The position numbers and the translations under genes are program-made. Below the pieces are notes generated by a model. That model saw nothing but the letters and a program-made list of their open reading frames with translations. It did not search any database and was not told where the DNA came from. Shown in pieces: positions 17,842 to 27,893 of a stretch of 44,866 nucleotides of DNA. Each line of letters opens with the position of its first letter. The first letter of the stretch is position 1. Source of the DNA: an uncultured Algoriphagus sp. (GTDB lineage: Bacteria > Bacteroidota > Bacteroidia > Cytophagales > Cyclobacteriaceae); contig CAJBER010000069.1 in assembly GCA_903952135.1 (NCBI GenBank), forward strand, positions 1 to 44,866, written 5' to 3'.

Positions 17842-19164
17842 TTACTTCTCAAATTCCACGATGTATTCTGAAAAATACCGTCCAAGGTCAGAGTACTTGA
17901 AGAATAGACGTGCACGCTTGCCCAGTTTGAGGCTGGTGTTTTTTGCCGCAATATCTTCGGGAGTGTTGAGTGGCTGCAAGGAAGGGTACCAGAGCACATG
18001 TCCTGGTTTTTGAACCAGGATTTGAGGGGTAGACCAGGCTTGGGAATTGTTGCCTTCCCCCAGATCTCGGTGTGGATTGAAGGAGATGTAAAGTTTGTCG
18101 CCAATCCAGCGCGGTCCTTCCACATGTCCCATCAGCATGACCCAGCATTCCAGGTAGGTGTTCCAACTCACGGATGGACCCCAGTGGAAGCCTCCCGCTC
18201 CTGAAGAGGCTGGTCCTCCGCCTTTTTCTTTAGGGATTTGTAGGGTAGAGATGGGTTTGCCAAACTCATTCCAGGGGGTATTAAATCCGGTGCCGTCCCA
18301 TCGCTTGGCCTTTCCTTGCGGTTGCTCCAAATCCGAAATCTTGACGCGGGCCACGCTGATGCACTGTCCTGATTGTTCGATAGCAGGGTCGTAGGTGGCC
18401 GAATCATAGGTACCAGGGTAGCCGTATTCCCCATAGAATAAGTACACATAGTCGCCTACTGCTACCGCACTCGGGTCGCCCACGCCTCCGGCAAAAGTTT
18501 TGGAACTGTTGTGCGGGTTGAGGATCATTCGGGATTGCTGATCTTCTAGAAGAAGGCCCTTGTTGTCCCAGTTCCAACCCCCATCGCTGGACTTCATGAC
18601 ACCAATTCGCGGTACCGCTGCGGGGGTGATGCGGTCGGTGAGCCCAAGGGGCCAATTTTTGTCCAAGTATCCTTCCCCTGTCTTTGGATTGTAGGGGAGG
18701 GTTTCTGGGTAATTTTCGTTGTGGTAGATGGCGTAGAGTGTTTTGCCAGAAGGATCCCGTTCGTCCTGGTAAACTGTCTCAAACCATATTGCTCCGTGGA
18801 GGCCGGGCTTACCAATGGGTGCGTTTTTGGGAAGGGTGGGAGCGATGTAATCCCTGGCTGGAGTACTGAAGACCACATCGGCGTTGGGGCCAGAGGCAAA
18901 TTTGAGGTCTCTAGCATAACCCCAGACCGGATCTTCACCGTATTTGCCCGGGAAAATGCGCAGCGTGTCCCCAATCCAGGCCTCGGCCATGTTGCAATCC
19001 ACAAAATTATTGAAGGGAAAGGTATCGGTTGGAATAAGGGTAAAGCGGGGAAGCGCTGTGCTGTCTTCCATGTTGACTTCTTCAGTGCTACCAGATTTGC
19101 AGGCAAAAAAAGATGCGAGTAGCAGAAAAAAGAGGGGGGTATTAGCAAATTGATAGTTAGCCAT
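17842..19164 (-). CDS. Predicted lipoprotein with beta-propeller (glycosidase-like) fold
   Basis: 440 aa from ATG at 19164 (an ATG at 19197 would add 11 residues before the signal peptide). The lipoprotein signal is TPLFFLLLASFFAC followed by KSGSTEE. The body has repeated Trp/Tyr/Gly-rich strands such as GAIWFETVYQDERDPSGKTLYAIYHNENYPE, AGGVGDPSAVAVGDYVYLFYGEYG, GGFHWGPSVSWNTYLECWVMLMGH and KLYISFNPHRDLGEG. This is typical of five-bladed propellers of the GH43/GH32/DUF4185 type. I cannot place it in a family, and no catalytic triad is assigned. It is convergent with the HNH gene (15 bp). Confidence 0.7.
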   Translation of the reverse strand: MANYQFANTPLFFLLLASFFACKSGSTEEVNMEDSTALPRFTLIPTDTFPFNNFVDCNMAEAWIGDTLRIFPGKYGEDPVWGYARDLKFASGPNADVVFSTPARDYIAPTLPKNAPIGKPGLHGAIWFETVYQDERDPSGKTLYAIYHNENYPETLPYNPKTGEGYLDKNWPLGLTDRITPAAVPRIGVMKSSDGGWNWDNKGLLLEDQQSRMILNPHNSSKTFAGGVGDPSAVAVGDYVYLFYGEYGYPGTYDSATYDPAIEQSGQCISVARVKISDLEQPQGKAKRWDGTGFNTPWNEFGKPISTLQIPKEKGGGPASSGAGGFHWGPSVSWNTYLECWVMLMGHVEGPRWIGDKLYISFNPHRDLGEGNNSQAWSTPQILVQKPGHVLWYPSLQPLNTPEDIAAKNTSLKLGKRARLFFKYSDLGRYFSEYIVEFEK

Positions 19165-19264
19165 ACAAGCCTGTGGATTTAAAGAAGAAATATACATTCA
19201 AAACACGTTTTTTGAAAGTAGGAATCTTGCTTTCTTCAGGTTTGTTGGCACAAAGAAGTTAGGC

Positions 19265-19702
19265 TCAACTCGAGGGTGAAAATTTTTGCTTCACCTTTGC
19301 TAGGAGTTGCTTTTCGCTCATTTTATCGGCGTCGATTACTTCTATTTTTAGTTTACTAAAGTGTTTATTTGCTTGGAGGTGATGGAAAAAATGGGTTTTG
19401 GTTACTCCAGGACCCATAAGTAGGAGTGCTTCCTTGTCCATTAGTTTTTTCTCCAGTTGGTGGAAGTAGGCATTGAGTTGGTTGCTGTGGATGTTGTTCT
19501 TCTTTTTCTCGTTGTTGCTCGCAGGACCAGGGGATGGTCCCAAGAGTGTGGTGTCACTTCCCTCTCCGGCAATTCTATACCGGGACACAATGAGCGAGGG
19601 GAAGTCTTCGAGGAGGGTAGCTTTTTCCTTGTCGTAGCCGAGGAATAGGGCATGGCTTTGGTCCATCCAAAGTCCGATTTTTTTAAAGGCAGTTGATTCC
19701 AT
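19265..19702 (-). CDS. Small eRF1-like/host-attachment-type protein (hypothetical)
   Basis: 145 aa. Pattern: FKKIGLWMDQSHALFLGYDKEK, a linker of low complexity (PGPASNNEKKKNN), then LNAYFHQLEKKLMDKEALLLMGPGVTKTHFFHHLQANKHFSKLKIEVIDADKMSEKQLLAKVKQ. The layout (actin-like strand, helix, LLLMGPG strand, and a final conserved D.MSE.QL.A.V) is that of small Bacteroidota proteins related to eRF1 domains. Function unknown. It stands alone between the lipoprotein and SusC. Confidence 0.65.
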   Translation of the reverse strand: MESTAFKKIGLWMDQSHALFLGYDKEKATLLEDFPSLIVSRYRIAGEGSDTTLLGPSPGPASNNEKKKNNIHSNQLNAYFHQLEKKLMDKEALLLMGPGVTKTHFFHHLQANKHFSKLKIEVIDADKMSEKQLLAKVKQKFSPSS

Positions 19703-20015
19703 GTGTACCTTAGTTTAGTGAAGGATTTGGACCCAAAATTGAATCGTTTGTTTCCAAGTCTTTCAGTCAAGGTAGCTAGTTTACAAGGAGATAATCTATG
19801 ATTTAAATCACCTTTAAGGTCCTAAATTTTCAAGTTTTTAACTAAATGTAAATTTAAGGTTACATACTGATGCGTACTTTGAATTTAGTCTTGCGCTTAA
19901 CTTAATATTTGTCCTTTGAAGGGTATCATAAGTTAATAGAACCATAATTTTTTAGTGAATGATTCTAGTTTTTAAGATTCCAATTTTGTTGGGAATCCAT
20001 AAAACTATTTTATTC
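19703..20015. other. AT-rich spacer before the SusC gene
   Basis: 313 bp without a gene, strongly AT-rich. Near-consensus TACTTTG at 19874-19880 has only one base between TA and TTTG, so I do not call it a promoter. No regulator gene or clear palindrome is seen. Confidence 0.5.
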
Positions 20016-23000
20016 ATGAAGAAAAATTTTACAAATGGTCTACAAGCAAAACTGAGCCTGTTGTTATGCACTGCGCTCGTGTTTGCCTTGCCTGAGATGA
20101 GCCAGGGAGCCACCGTATTAAAGACTGTTACTTCCGAAATTGAAAAATTCGAGAAGGTAACAGGGACCGTAATTGATGAAACAGGAGCAGCCTTGCCAGG
20201 AGCTTCGATTTTAGTTAAAGGAACCACCACAGGGACTGTCACTGACTTGGATGGTAAGTTTACCCTTGATGTAGCAGCAGATGCCATTTTGGTGATTTCC
20301 TACTTGGGCTATGACTCCAAGGAAGTTTCAGTGAATGGATTAACTACCTTATCCATCCAATTAACGCCAGACAGTTCTGAGCTGAACGAAATTGTGGTTG
20401 TAGGATACGGTATTCAGAAACGTGCCGACATTACAGGAGCAATTTCCTCCGTAAAAAGCGAAAATTTTAACAAGGGTGTGGTGAACAACCCAGGTGAACT
20501 ATTGCAAGGTAAATTGGCTGGTGTGGCCATCACCTCTGTCAGTGGTGAGCCAGGTGCGAACCAAAATGTGATCATCCGAGGTGTAGGTAGTTTGCGCTCA
20601 GGAACACAACCACTTTATGTAGTGGATGGTTTCTTGTTGGACAACTCCTCTACAGGTGTGGCTACAAACCCTTTGAACTTCATTAACCCAGCCGATATTG
20701 CCAGCATTGACGTCTTGAAAGATGCGAGTGCTACAGCAGTATACGGTTCAAGAGCATCCAACGGAGTAGTAGTAATCACTACCAAAAAAGGATCAGGTAA
20801 AGGACAGGTAAACCTTAATTTGTCTACTGGCTTCTCTTCTCTTCCAAACCAACTTCCTGTATTTGATGCGAACACTTTCCGTACGCAAGTAAAGGCTGTA
20901 GGTGGAACCTTGGTGGATTTGAAAGGAGATACCAATTGGCAAGACGAATTGACTCAAGTGGGTGTTGCTAAAAATGCAAACCTTTCCCTAAGTGGTGCAG
21001 CCAATGACAAGTTCTCCTATTTTGCTTCAGTTGGCTACCAGGATCAGGACGGTATCTTGAAGAATAGCAACCTAAAGCGTTACTCTGGTAAATTGAACAT
21101 CAACCAGAAGGCCTTAAATGGGAAGTTGAACGTGGACTACAACTTGACTGCTTCTCGTACTGAGAACTTGCGTCCAGCGATTACTTCTATCATCAGCGAC
21201 ATGCTGACCTTGAACCCAACGATTCCTGCGTATACCAATGGCCAGCCTACTGCGTTGCCAACCAATTCGCTTAATCCATTGCGAAGAAATATGATTTACA
21301 AAGATATAGCTACCAATAATAGAATATTGGCCTCTATTTCTCCTTCTCTTCAGCTTGCGAAGGGTTTGGTATACAAGTTGAACTTTGGTGTGGATTATTC
21401 AGCAACCAATCGTGATATACAGTACAAGCCATTTCCTTCTGTAGTAAACGAGGGTAATATTTCGAATGGTGCCTTGGATGCGATCTATGATCCCAACACC
21501 AATCAGCTCGTAGAAAATACCTTAAGCTACAACTGGTCTTTGAAGTCTCACAATTTGACCTTCTTGGCTGGACACTCTTACCAAGATTTGCGCGATGAAA
21601 GCAGGACCTATTCTTTCCAGGGTTTTGTAAATAACGCCGTAGAGCCAAGATACCAAGATCAGACTAGTACAGTGATATTTCCAACTGCTGCAAGTGTTGG
21701 TGCTGTACGAAATGAATTGCAATCCTACTTTGGCCGTGTGAATTACGCATATGCCAATAAGTACCTTGTCACCGCAACGTTTAGAGCTGACGGTTCTTCC
21801 AAGTTTGGGGCCAACAACAAGTATGGCTACTTCCCTTCCCTTGCTTTGGGATGGAACGTGACCAACGAAGGCTTTATGGCCAACTCTTTCTTCAATAACT
21901 TGAAGGTTCGTGCCAGCTACGGGGTTACAGGTAACCAGGAAATTCCTTCCAAAATCACACTTGCAAGTTTCTCCGAAAACAGATTAGCGACAGGTGCAGG
22001 AAGCTTAAATACCTACCCTATCGATCCAGCAGCAACAACGATTGACAAGTATCCTTACGGAATTACCTATACGCGATTGGCCAACCCAGATTTGCAGTGG
22101 GAAGTTTCTTCTCAGCTAGATTTTGGTGTTGACTTCGCCTTGTTCAACTTTAGATTGACAGGTACTTTGGATTATTTCAGCAAGGAGTCTTCCAACATTC
22201 TCTTGGAAGTGGTTCCAGCTGACCCTATTCAGCCTACCTCTACGTTCTGGAACAATATCCCAGACATGAAGATTGTAAACAACGGATGGGAATTGGCCTT
22301 GGATTACAACTCTGATCCAAAGGGTTCATTTACCTACAATGTGGGAGGTAACGTAACTTATATCCAAAACAAAGTGGTGGATTCTCCTTATGCTGTTTTG
22401 GTTACTGGTGCAGCTCAGGGTTCTGGACAGACCGGTGCTACCATCAACGGATACATCAACAATGAGCCGATTGGCGCTTTCTACATGTACCAGTTTGAAG
22501 GAATAAAGGATGGTATCAGTGTTTACAAGGATACAAACAAGGATGGTAAAGTGTTGGATACCGACAGAGCTGTTGTCGGTAGTGCGATACCAAAATTCAT
22601 CTACGGTTTCTATTCCAACTTCAACTACAAGGATTTCCAGTTGGGCTTAAACTTTAACGGGATGTCTGGAAGCAAGGTGTATAACCACACAAACATGACC
22701 TTATTCCCTAAGGCCTTGTTGGCACAGTCAAACAATACCACTGACTTTGCAGTGCAGTACCCGAATGAGACCTTGGCCAATGCCAACATTGTCTCTACCC
22801 GTTACCTAGAAGATGGATCTTTCCTACGATTGAATAACGCCACGCTTGCCTACAATGTACAGCCAAGTAAGGTAGGCTTAGGTAATTCATTTCAGAACAT
22901 TCAATTCTCTGTGACCGGTCAAAATCTATTCGTTTTGACAGACTATTCTGGATTTGATCCAGAAGTAAATACAGGTTCTACTTCAGGTGGAATTCAAACC

Positions 23001-23069
23001 TTCGGTATCGACCGATTTACGTATCCTAAGGCTAGAACCTTCTTGATTGGTCTCAACCTTACGTTCTAA
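20016..23069 (+). CDS. SusC/RagA-family TonB-linked outer-membrane transporter
   Basis: 1017 aa from ATG at 20016 (MKKNFTNGLQAKLSLLLCTALVFALP signal peptide); an ATG 57 bp upstream lacks this property. The N-terminus carries a carboxypeptidase-regulatory-like domain (VTGTVIDETGAALPGASILVKGTTTGTVTDLDGKFTLDV). Then follow the SusC-type plug (NEIVVVGYGIQKRADITGAISSV, VIIRGVGSLRSGTQPLYVVDG, DVLKDASATAVYGSRASNGVVVITTKKG) and a long beta barrel ending FLIGLNLTF. It imports ligands captured by the SusD partner 32 bp downstream. SusC proteins typically handle glycans, but the phosphoesterase neighbourhood points to a phosphorylated substrate (inference). Confidence 0.95.
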   Translation: MKKNFTNGLQAKLSLLLCTALVFALPEMSQGATVLKTVTSEIEKFEKVTGTVIDETGAALPGASILVKGTTTGTVTDLDGKFTLDVAADAILVISYLGYDSKEVSVNGLTTLSIQLTPDSSELNEIVVVGYGIQKRADITGAISSVKSENFNKGVVNNPGELLQGKLAGVAITSVSGEPGANQNVIIRGVGSLRSGTQPLYVVDGFLLDNSSTGVATNPLNFINPADIASIDVLKDASATAVYGSRASNGVVVITTKKGSGKGQVNLNLSTGFSSLPNQLPVFDANTFRTQVKAVGGTLVDLKGDTNWQDELTQVGVAKNANLSLSGAANDKFSYFASVGYQDQDGILKNSNLKRYSGKLNINQKALNGKLNVDYNLTASRTENLRPAITSIISDMLTLNPTIPAYTNGQPTALPTNSLNPLRRNMIYKDIATNNRILASISPSLQLAKGLVYKLNFGVDYSATNRDIQYKPFPSVVNEGNISNGALDAIYDPNTNQLVENTLSYNWSLKSHNLTFLAGHSYQDLRDESRTYSFQGFVNNAVEPRYQDQTSTVIFPTAASVGAVRNELQSYFGRVNYAYANKYLVTATFRADGSSKFGANNKYGYFPSLALGWNVTNEGFMANSFFNNLKVRASYGVTGNQEIPSKITLASFSENRLATGAGSLNTYPIDPAATTIDKYPYGITYTRLANPDLQWEVSSQLDFGVDFALFNFRLTGTLDYFSKESSNILLEVVPADPIQPTSTFWNNIPDMKIVNNGWELALDYNSDPKGSFTYNVGGNVTYIQNKVVDSPYAVLVTGAAQGSGQTGATINGYINNEPIGAFYMYQFEGIKDGISVYKDTNKDGKVLDTDRAVVGSAIPKFIYGFYSNFNYKDFQLGLNFNGMSGSKVYNHTNMTLFPKALLAQSNNTTDFAVQYPNETLANANIVSTRYLEDGSFLRLNNATLAYNVQPSKVGLGNSFQNIQFSVTGQNLFVLTDYSGFDPEVNTGSTSGGIQTFGIDRFTYPKARTFLIGLNLTF

Positions 23070-23101
23070 TAACAATTCAAGATTTATAAAATCGATATAA
23101 A

Positions 23102-24850
23102 ATGAAAAAATCACTAGTATTCAAATTGTTGCCGTTAACTGTGTTCTTCTTCGCATTTTTCGGTTGTACAACGCTAGAAGAAGAGATCATCGACGAATCC
23201 CTTTCGGGTTCTGGACAGGCTGAAGTAGTCAGCGGTTCAATTGGGCCAGTTTATGGCTTTTTGAGAGGAGCGATCTGGTTACATACGACGCAATTTGGTT
23301 TGCAGGAGATTGCCTCTGACGAAGCAATCCTTCCTTACCGTGGTGGTAGAGACTGGTTTGATGGAGGTAAGTTTATCGCAGTTCACCAGCACCTCACTAC
23401 CCCAGGTAACAGCTTAGTAGGAGATACTTGGACCAACATGACCATTGGATTGTCCCGAGCATTGACTGCAGAAGAGCGGATGAGATTGGAAGTGAAAGAG
23501 GGTAATGCTGCTGCTCAGGATGCGCTTTATGAGATGGTTGCCATGAAGGCTTACATCAACATGATGATTCTTGACAACTGGGGTTTGGTATTCAAGAAAG
23601 ATGCTTCTAACGCAAAATCTGAGATCTTGAGAGGACAGGAAGCCGTTACTTACCTTGAAAAAGAATTGCTTTCCGTAAGAGACGTAATCAAAAGTGATAA
23701 AGGTCCTGGTCGATTTAACCAGTTTTCTGTTAAAGCACTATTGGCGAGATTGTACTTGAATGCTGCGGTGTATCGTGCTCCTTATGGAACTCCTGTCTTC
23801 AAAAAAGAAGATATGGATAATGTGATCAAGTATACCAACGAAATCATTGCTGGACCTTATGCGCTTTCTGCAGAGTATTTCGACATTTTTGGAGACAACA
23901 ATAGCACCAACCGTGAGTTGATCTTCGCGATGGATCAGCGCGGTGTATTGCAGACGGAGCACCAAAGATGGCAGTACTGGTCCATCTCTGGTGACCAAGT
24001 TCCTCGACCTGAATTCCCAAATACCCGTGGTACTGATGCTGCGGCGATGACGACAGATTTTTACCAAACTTGGGTGGATGCCTATGGTTCGGTGGACCCA
24101 GCGGTGGCAGATGCTCGTTTCAGCATGAAGCAAACGATGGTTCCTGCAAACCTACAGAACTTGACAGGTATTACTCCTGCAAATGACACGGATCACTACT
24201 ATTGCGTAGACGCAAAGTCATTCCAAATTGACCGTGGTGTCATTCGTGGTGTGATTTGGGGTCCTAGAAAAGACGCAAGTGGAAAAATCATCCTTTGTCC
24301 TGATGGCAAAGTGAGAATTTATCCAGTAATCAATGCAAGAACCAGCGGTGCCAACAGAACCTATGTGAATCACAACTTGCAGGTGGACTTCACCGAACAA
24401 GGAAGCTTGCACAACACAGGTTACAGATTCTCAAAGTACCAGTTTAGCAGTACAGGTCCAGATTGCTGTTCTTACAGCAGTGTAGACTTGGTGTTGATTC
24501 GTTTGGGCGAAATTTACCTAATGCGTGCTGAAGCTAAATTGAGAAATGGAGACAATGCAGGTGCCTTGGCTGATGTCAATACCTTGAGAACTTCAAGAAA
24601 TGCACGTCCAAGCCAAACTCCTAAAGCGTTGACTTCTATTGATCTCAACTCTTTATTTAGAGAAGCTGGTTTTGAGTTGTATTGGGAAGCGTTCAGAAGA
24701 AACTACCAAATCCGTTTTGGAAAGTACGAGGGCTCCTGGACTGGTAAGACAAGCTCTGATCCAAACAAAAGATTGTTCCCGATTCCTCAGAGAGCCATTG
24801 ACGGTTCTTCTAACGAAAAAGGATATCTAGTTCAGAACCCAGGCTATTAA
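23102..24850 (+). CDS. SusD/RagB-family substrate-binding lipoprotein
   Basis: 582 aa. Lipoprotein signal MKKSLVFKLLPLTVFFFAFFG-Cys22. TPR-like helices of the SusD fold (AMKAYINMMILDNWGLVFKKD, FSVKALLARLYLNAAVYR) and the RagB C-terminal block (VLIRLGEIYLMRAEAKLRNGDNAGALADVNTLRTSRNA, LFREAGFELYWEAFRRNYQIRFGKYEGSW, LFPIPQRAID) are clear. It caps the SusC channel at the cell surface. The gene ends the operon at a strong terminator (24901-24933). Confidence 0.95.
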   Translation: MKKSLVFKLLPLTVFFFAFFGCTTLEEEIIDESLSGSGQAEVVSGSIGPVYGFLRGAIWLHTTQFGLQEIASDEAILPYRGGRDWFDGGKFIAVHQHLTTPGNSLVGDTWTNMTIGLSRALTAEERMRLEVKEGNAAAQDALYEMVAMKAYINMMILDNWGLVFKKDASNAKSEILRGQEAVTYLEKELLSVRDVIKSDKGPGRFNQFSVKALLARLYLNAAVYRAPYGTPVFKKEDMDNVIKYTNEIIAGPYALSAEYFDIFGDNNSTNRELIFAMDQRGVLQTEHQRWQYWSISGDQVPRPEFPNTRGTDAAAMTTDFYQTWVDAYGSVDPAVADARFSMKQTMVPANLQNLTGITPANDTDHYYCVDAKSFQIDRGVIRGVIWGPRKDASGKIILCPDGKVRIYPVINARTSGANRTYVNHNLQVDFTEQGSLHNTGYRFSKYQFSSTGPDCCSYSSVDLVLIRLGEIYLMRAEAKLRNGDNAGALADVNTLRTSRNARPSQTPKALTSIDLNSLFREAGFELYWEAFRRNYQIRFGKYEGSWTGKTSSDPNKRLFPIPQRAIDGSSNEKGYLVQNPGY

Positions 24851-24900
24851 TTAGAAAATACCAAATATAACTGCGAGGATAGATTAACTTTTTAAACTAA

Positions 24901-24933
24901 AAAACCGATCGGCATCAGTCGATCGGTTTTTTT
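24901..24933 (+). terminator. Terminator of the susC-susD operon
   Basis: An 11-bp stem AAAACCGATCG / CGATCGGTTTT with an 8-nt loop (24912-24919) is followed by T's to 24933. It lies 50 nt after the susD stop and 23 nt before the end of the convergent phosphoesterase gene, which it may also serve because the upstream flank is A-rich. Confidence 0.9.
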
Positions 24934-24956
24934 ATGTTCTTCAGACTAACTTTTGA

Positions 24957-26834
24957 TTAGTGGTTATTTTTGATCTCGAGGCTTTGGAGGTCAATTACAA
25001 AATCATCCGATGGCAAGCCTTGGATAAGGCTGGAAAAGATGCCTAGAAAGTCGGCTAGCTGACTTGAACGTGGATTAGATTTTGAGTCCTCTGCTTTTGT
25101 TACTGCAAAGAACTTCGAATAAACGTTCAATCGCTCCTGAGGAATCAAGGTCTTGCCCAGGTCTCCTCCATTTTTAATCAAATAAAAATCCTCCATCAAA
25201 CTTCCCATCTTAAACGCTTCAGCGGGCAACGCTTGTTGGTCAAGTAGGAGCTGATCCAGGTAGGCTTCTTTTTTTTCTGCAGGTAAAGCAGCCCACTGCT
25301 GTAGGGATGCGGCATTCAGGGCATTGACGAGGAGCCCAAGGTCTTCGGGCCAGTCTGATTTGATGAATCGCAAGCGAATCAGTTCCCGTAAATGAAATTG
25401 GGTATAGGCTAGAAAATCGGGAGCCTTGAGAATTTTCTTATTCCACAGGGACTTTGAATTGGCAGTAGTAAGCCAACGGTGCTCCATGCTGTAGAGCTCA
25501 AAAAACTCATCCATACGGTTGACCTCCTCCAAAATCTCCGTTTGAACATGAAGCTGTCCAGGTTGCTTTTCCTCCAGGATCTTGTAGGCAGGAGGGAAGG
25601 CCGCAAGGGAAGGGACCTGAATGTTGATCAGCTGCTCGCCTGTTTGCGTCTTGTGTGCGCTAGTTTGGTTGATATGCATGTGGCCTGCAAAATGAACTTG
25701 AAGGCCAGTCTGGGCGTAGGCCTCGCTCACGACCGTTTCGGGCACGCGGCTCAGTTGGAATTTTCCCTTTCCAAACAGGTCTTTCATGTCCTCGGAAGCA
25801 CCATTGTGAAAGTCGACCAAGGGATAGTGGCTAAAGGAAATCAGTCTTTTTCCTCGTTTTTTGGCTTCAGCCGCTATTTTTTCAATCCAGGCGAGTTGGT
25901 AGGATTTTACTTTTGAACTCAGGTTGACCCCGACGGAGGATCCGGACCAATCTTCCGGCTTTGGATTGCTTGTATTCGGTCCAGGACTGTAGGTATTGCC
26001 GTCTAGTGCCAGGATCCAGATTCCTTCCACAGGCTCTACCAGGTAGGAGGCATCGGGTACCCGAACCTGTGTCCCCGGGAGCAGGTAGGTTCTTTTGTCC
26101 AGGGAGGCCCCAGATTTTGCATTGGCCCAGGTGTAGCTATCGTAGTTGAATGCCTCAAAGGGATGGGTCCAAAACAGGTCTTTTTTGGCCGGAAAAAAAC
26201 CAAAATCAGCCAGTGCTTCGCAAATTTCGGCGTAGCCCCAATGGTAGATTTGGTCCGAAATGGCTGCATCAAGGCTAGGAAATACAGTTGCGTCGCTTGC
26301 TATCGCCTGGTTTTGCCCTTGGGTACCCAGAAAATCAGTTTTCCCGCCAGGACCCCCAAAAGGGGAGACCGGGTCATGGTTGCCCGTGGTGATGAAAAAG
26401 CGCATGTCGTACTTTTCCGCATATCCTTGGAGAATTTTCTGGAGGGCGAGTACGTTCATCGGCTGACCATCGTCCGTAAAGTCACCTGGGAGGACGACCA
26501 GTTTTACTTTTTTCTTTGCCAGCTCCTCCAAGGCCGCTAGCAAGGCAAAGTAATTCTCGTTGAAGAGTCGGGTCGAGTTGAGCTGACTACCCATGGTACG
26601 TATAGTAGCCAATTTCCCATTAGTGGGATGGGGAACACCCTTAAACTTTTCAGAATTTAAGTCCGCATACACCTCTTGAAGATGGATGTCCGAAAGAAAG
26701 GCAATCGCTGGGTTTCGCTGCGCAAAAACGAAACTGCCATAAAATTGGAGCGCCGTCCCAAGTGCTACTGGAACCCAAAATTTAGGTTTCAACTTATTTT
26801 TTACTTGGGTTAAGTACTGGATTGGCTCGTTCAT
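24957..26834 (-). CDS. Secreted calcineurin-like metallophosphoesterase
   Basis: 625 aa. Start ATG at 26834 (MNEPIQYLTQ); the frame extends to a TTG at 26849. A hydrophobic segment (FWVPVALGTALQFYGSFVFAQ) acts as signal peptide. All metal-binding blocks are present: FLSDIHL (Asp49, His51), LPGDFTDDG (117-123), TTGNHD (149-154), ISFSHYPLVDF and HFAGHMHINQT. Asp, His and Asn ligands of the two-metal site are thus intact. The last 200 residues are helical and unassigned. Its start overlaps the PI-PLC-like gene by 41 bp, so the two are translated from one transcript. Likely hydrolyses phosphomono- or diesters outside the cytoplasm. Confidence 0.9.
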   Translation of the reverse strand: MNEPIQYLTQVKNKLKPKFWVPVALGTALQFYGSFVFAQRNPAIAFLSDIHLQEVYADLNSEKFKGVPHPTNGKLATIRTMGSQLNSTRLFNENYFALLAALEELAKKKVKLVVLPGDFTDDGQPMNVLALQKILQGYAEKYDMRFFITTGNHDPVSPFGGPGGKTDFLGTQGQNQAIASDATVFPSLDAAISDQIYHWGYAEICEALADFGFFPAKKDLFWTHPFEAFNYDSYTWANAKSGASLDKRTYLLPGTQVRVPDASYLVEPVEGIWILALDGNTYSPGPNTSNPKPEDWSGSSVGVNLSSKVKSYQLAWIEKIAAEAKKRGKRLISFSHYPLVDFHNGASEDMKDLFGKGKFQLSRVPETVVSEAYAQTGLQVHFAGHMHINQTSAHKTQTGEQLINIQVPSLAAFPPAYKILEEKQPGQLHVQTEILEEVNRMDEFFELYSMEHRWLTTANSKSLWNKKILKAPDFLAYTQFHLRELIRLRFIKSDWPEDLGLLVNALNAASLQQWAALPAEKKEAYLDQLLLDQQALPAEAFKMGSLMEDFYLIKNGGDLGKTLIPQERLNVYSKFFAVTKAEDSKSNPRSSQLADFLGIFSSLIQGLPSDDFVIDLQSLEIKNNH

Positions 26835-27864
26835 ACCGGTTTCCTTCAAAAGAAACCTTGTACGTAGATTTGAATAGCTGGGACGGGAGATAGTAATCCG
26901 TTGAGATTACCTGTGCTCCTGAGGATTTTGCTTTTTCAAATTGGGAATAATCTTCCGTGCGTGCTTCTTCCGTTCCAGAGTCGGATCGGGTACGGATCAT
27001 GTAGCCCTTTCGAACCAGTTCTTGGATGTAGGTTTCGTTTTTCACAGGATCGTTGATGATGCGGAAACCAGCTTCTGGGTTGCCTTCTTTGAGGTTGACG
27101 AAAAATACGGCATTGGCTAAGCCAGGTTTTTTGGTCAAGTAGGTTCGGATTTTCTCTTCGCTTTCGTCCAATACAAACAAGAATTTGCCTCTTGCTTGAT
27201 CTAGCGCTGGCCAGTTGCCGTTGAGTACACCTTGCTCCAAGGAGGCAAAGCTTCCCTTTACTTGGTCTGGGATGATTAGCTTTTCTAGTCCGAGGTGCGT
27301 TCTGATTTCCAAGTCAATGCTATCCAAGGCCGTTGCGGTGAAGGGCAGGGGACGAACCGTATTGGGGACGGGAGCATCCTTGGCATTGACCAGAATAAAG
27401 ATGGGGTGGTGGTCTGGGTGTGCGTTGCTCCAAGTTTTTAATGCCTGAAGGGCTTCTGCAAAAACGAGGTAGTGCGATTGAAAATCAATGTCTTGCACAT
27501 GGAATAGTTTGAGTCCAGGGATGGCCAACTTATTCTCCTTATCGAAGGTAAAGTTGGGATTCCCTCCCTTTTTGATCATTTCGATCCCCTTGGGTTGCGT
27601 GTAGCGGCCTCCTTGAGGGTCATGAAAATCGTCCAGCTCGAGGTTCCGCAATCCCATGTCGAGTTGTTTTTCAAGCGGTGCATGCTCGTACTCCAGTCCA
27701 TTGGCCGTATTGGTACTCAGGCTGCGGAGGTAGGTAAGGATCTCAGGTGCCATAGCGCTTTTGTAGCTATTGTGGCTGCCAATGATTTGAGTTTGGTTGA
27801 GGGTTTGCGCAAGCATCGGAAAGCACAACACGAAAGAAAGAGTGAGTAAAAGTATGTTTTTCAT
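26794..27864 (-). CDS. Ca2+-dependent phosphoinositide phospholipase C-like protein (PI-PLC-C1 type)
   Basis: 356 aa with signal peptide MKNILLLTLSFVLCFPMLAQ. PI-PLC X-like features: IIGSHNSYKSA (His31), LEKQLDMGLRNLELDDFHDPQGG (second His plus acidic metal ligands), GLKLFHVQDIDFQSHY, HPIFILVNAKDAP and KFLFVLDESEEK. The C-terminal part IRTRSDSGTEEARTEDYSQFEKAKSSGAQVISTDYYLPS matches the family's closing TIM-barrel strands. Expected to cleave phosphoinositide-type head groups, or a related phosphodiester, extracellularly. First gene of a two-gene operon with the metallophosphoesterase. Confidence 0.85.
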   Translation of the reverse strand: MKNILLLTLSFVLCFPMLAQTLNQTQIIGSHNSYKSAMAPEILTYLRSLSTNTANGLEYEHAPLEKQLDMGLRNLELDDFHDPQGGRYTQPKGIEMIKKGGNPNFTFDKENKLAIPGLKLFHVQDIDFQSHYLVFAEALQALKTWSNAHPDHHPIFILVNAKDAPVPNTVRPLPFTATALDSIDLEIRTHLGLEKLIIPDQVKGSFASLEQGVLNGNWPALDQARGKFLFVLDESEEKIRTYLTKKPGLANAVFFVNLKEGNPEAGFRIINDPVKNETYIQELVRKGYMIRTRSDSGTEEARTEDYSQFEKAKSSGAQVISTDYYLPSQLFKSTYKVSFEGNRYERANPVLNPSKK

Positions 27865-27893
27865 GTCCTAGAGTTTAAGCAATGAAGTTCTCA

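Noticed and set aside
19874-19880. TACTTTG as a SusC promoter
   Set aside because: One base too short for TAnnTTTG and no matching -33 element at 19-21 nt.
19703-20015. Possible sigma/anti-sigma or hybrid two-component regulator for SusCD
   Set aside because: No coding sequence is present in the spacer and neither neighbour is a regulator.
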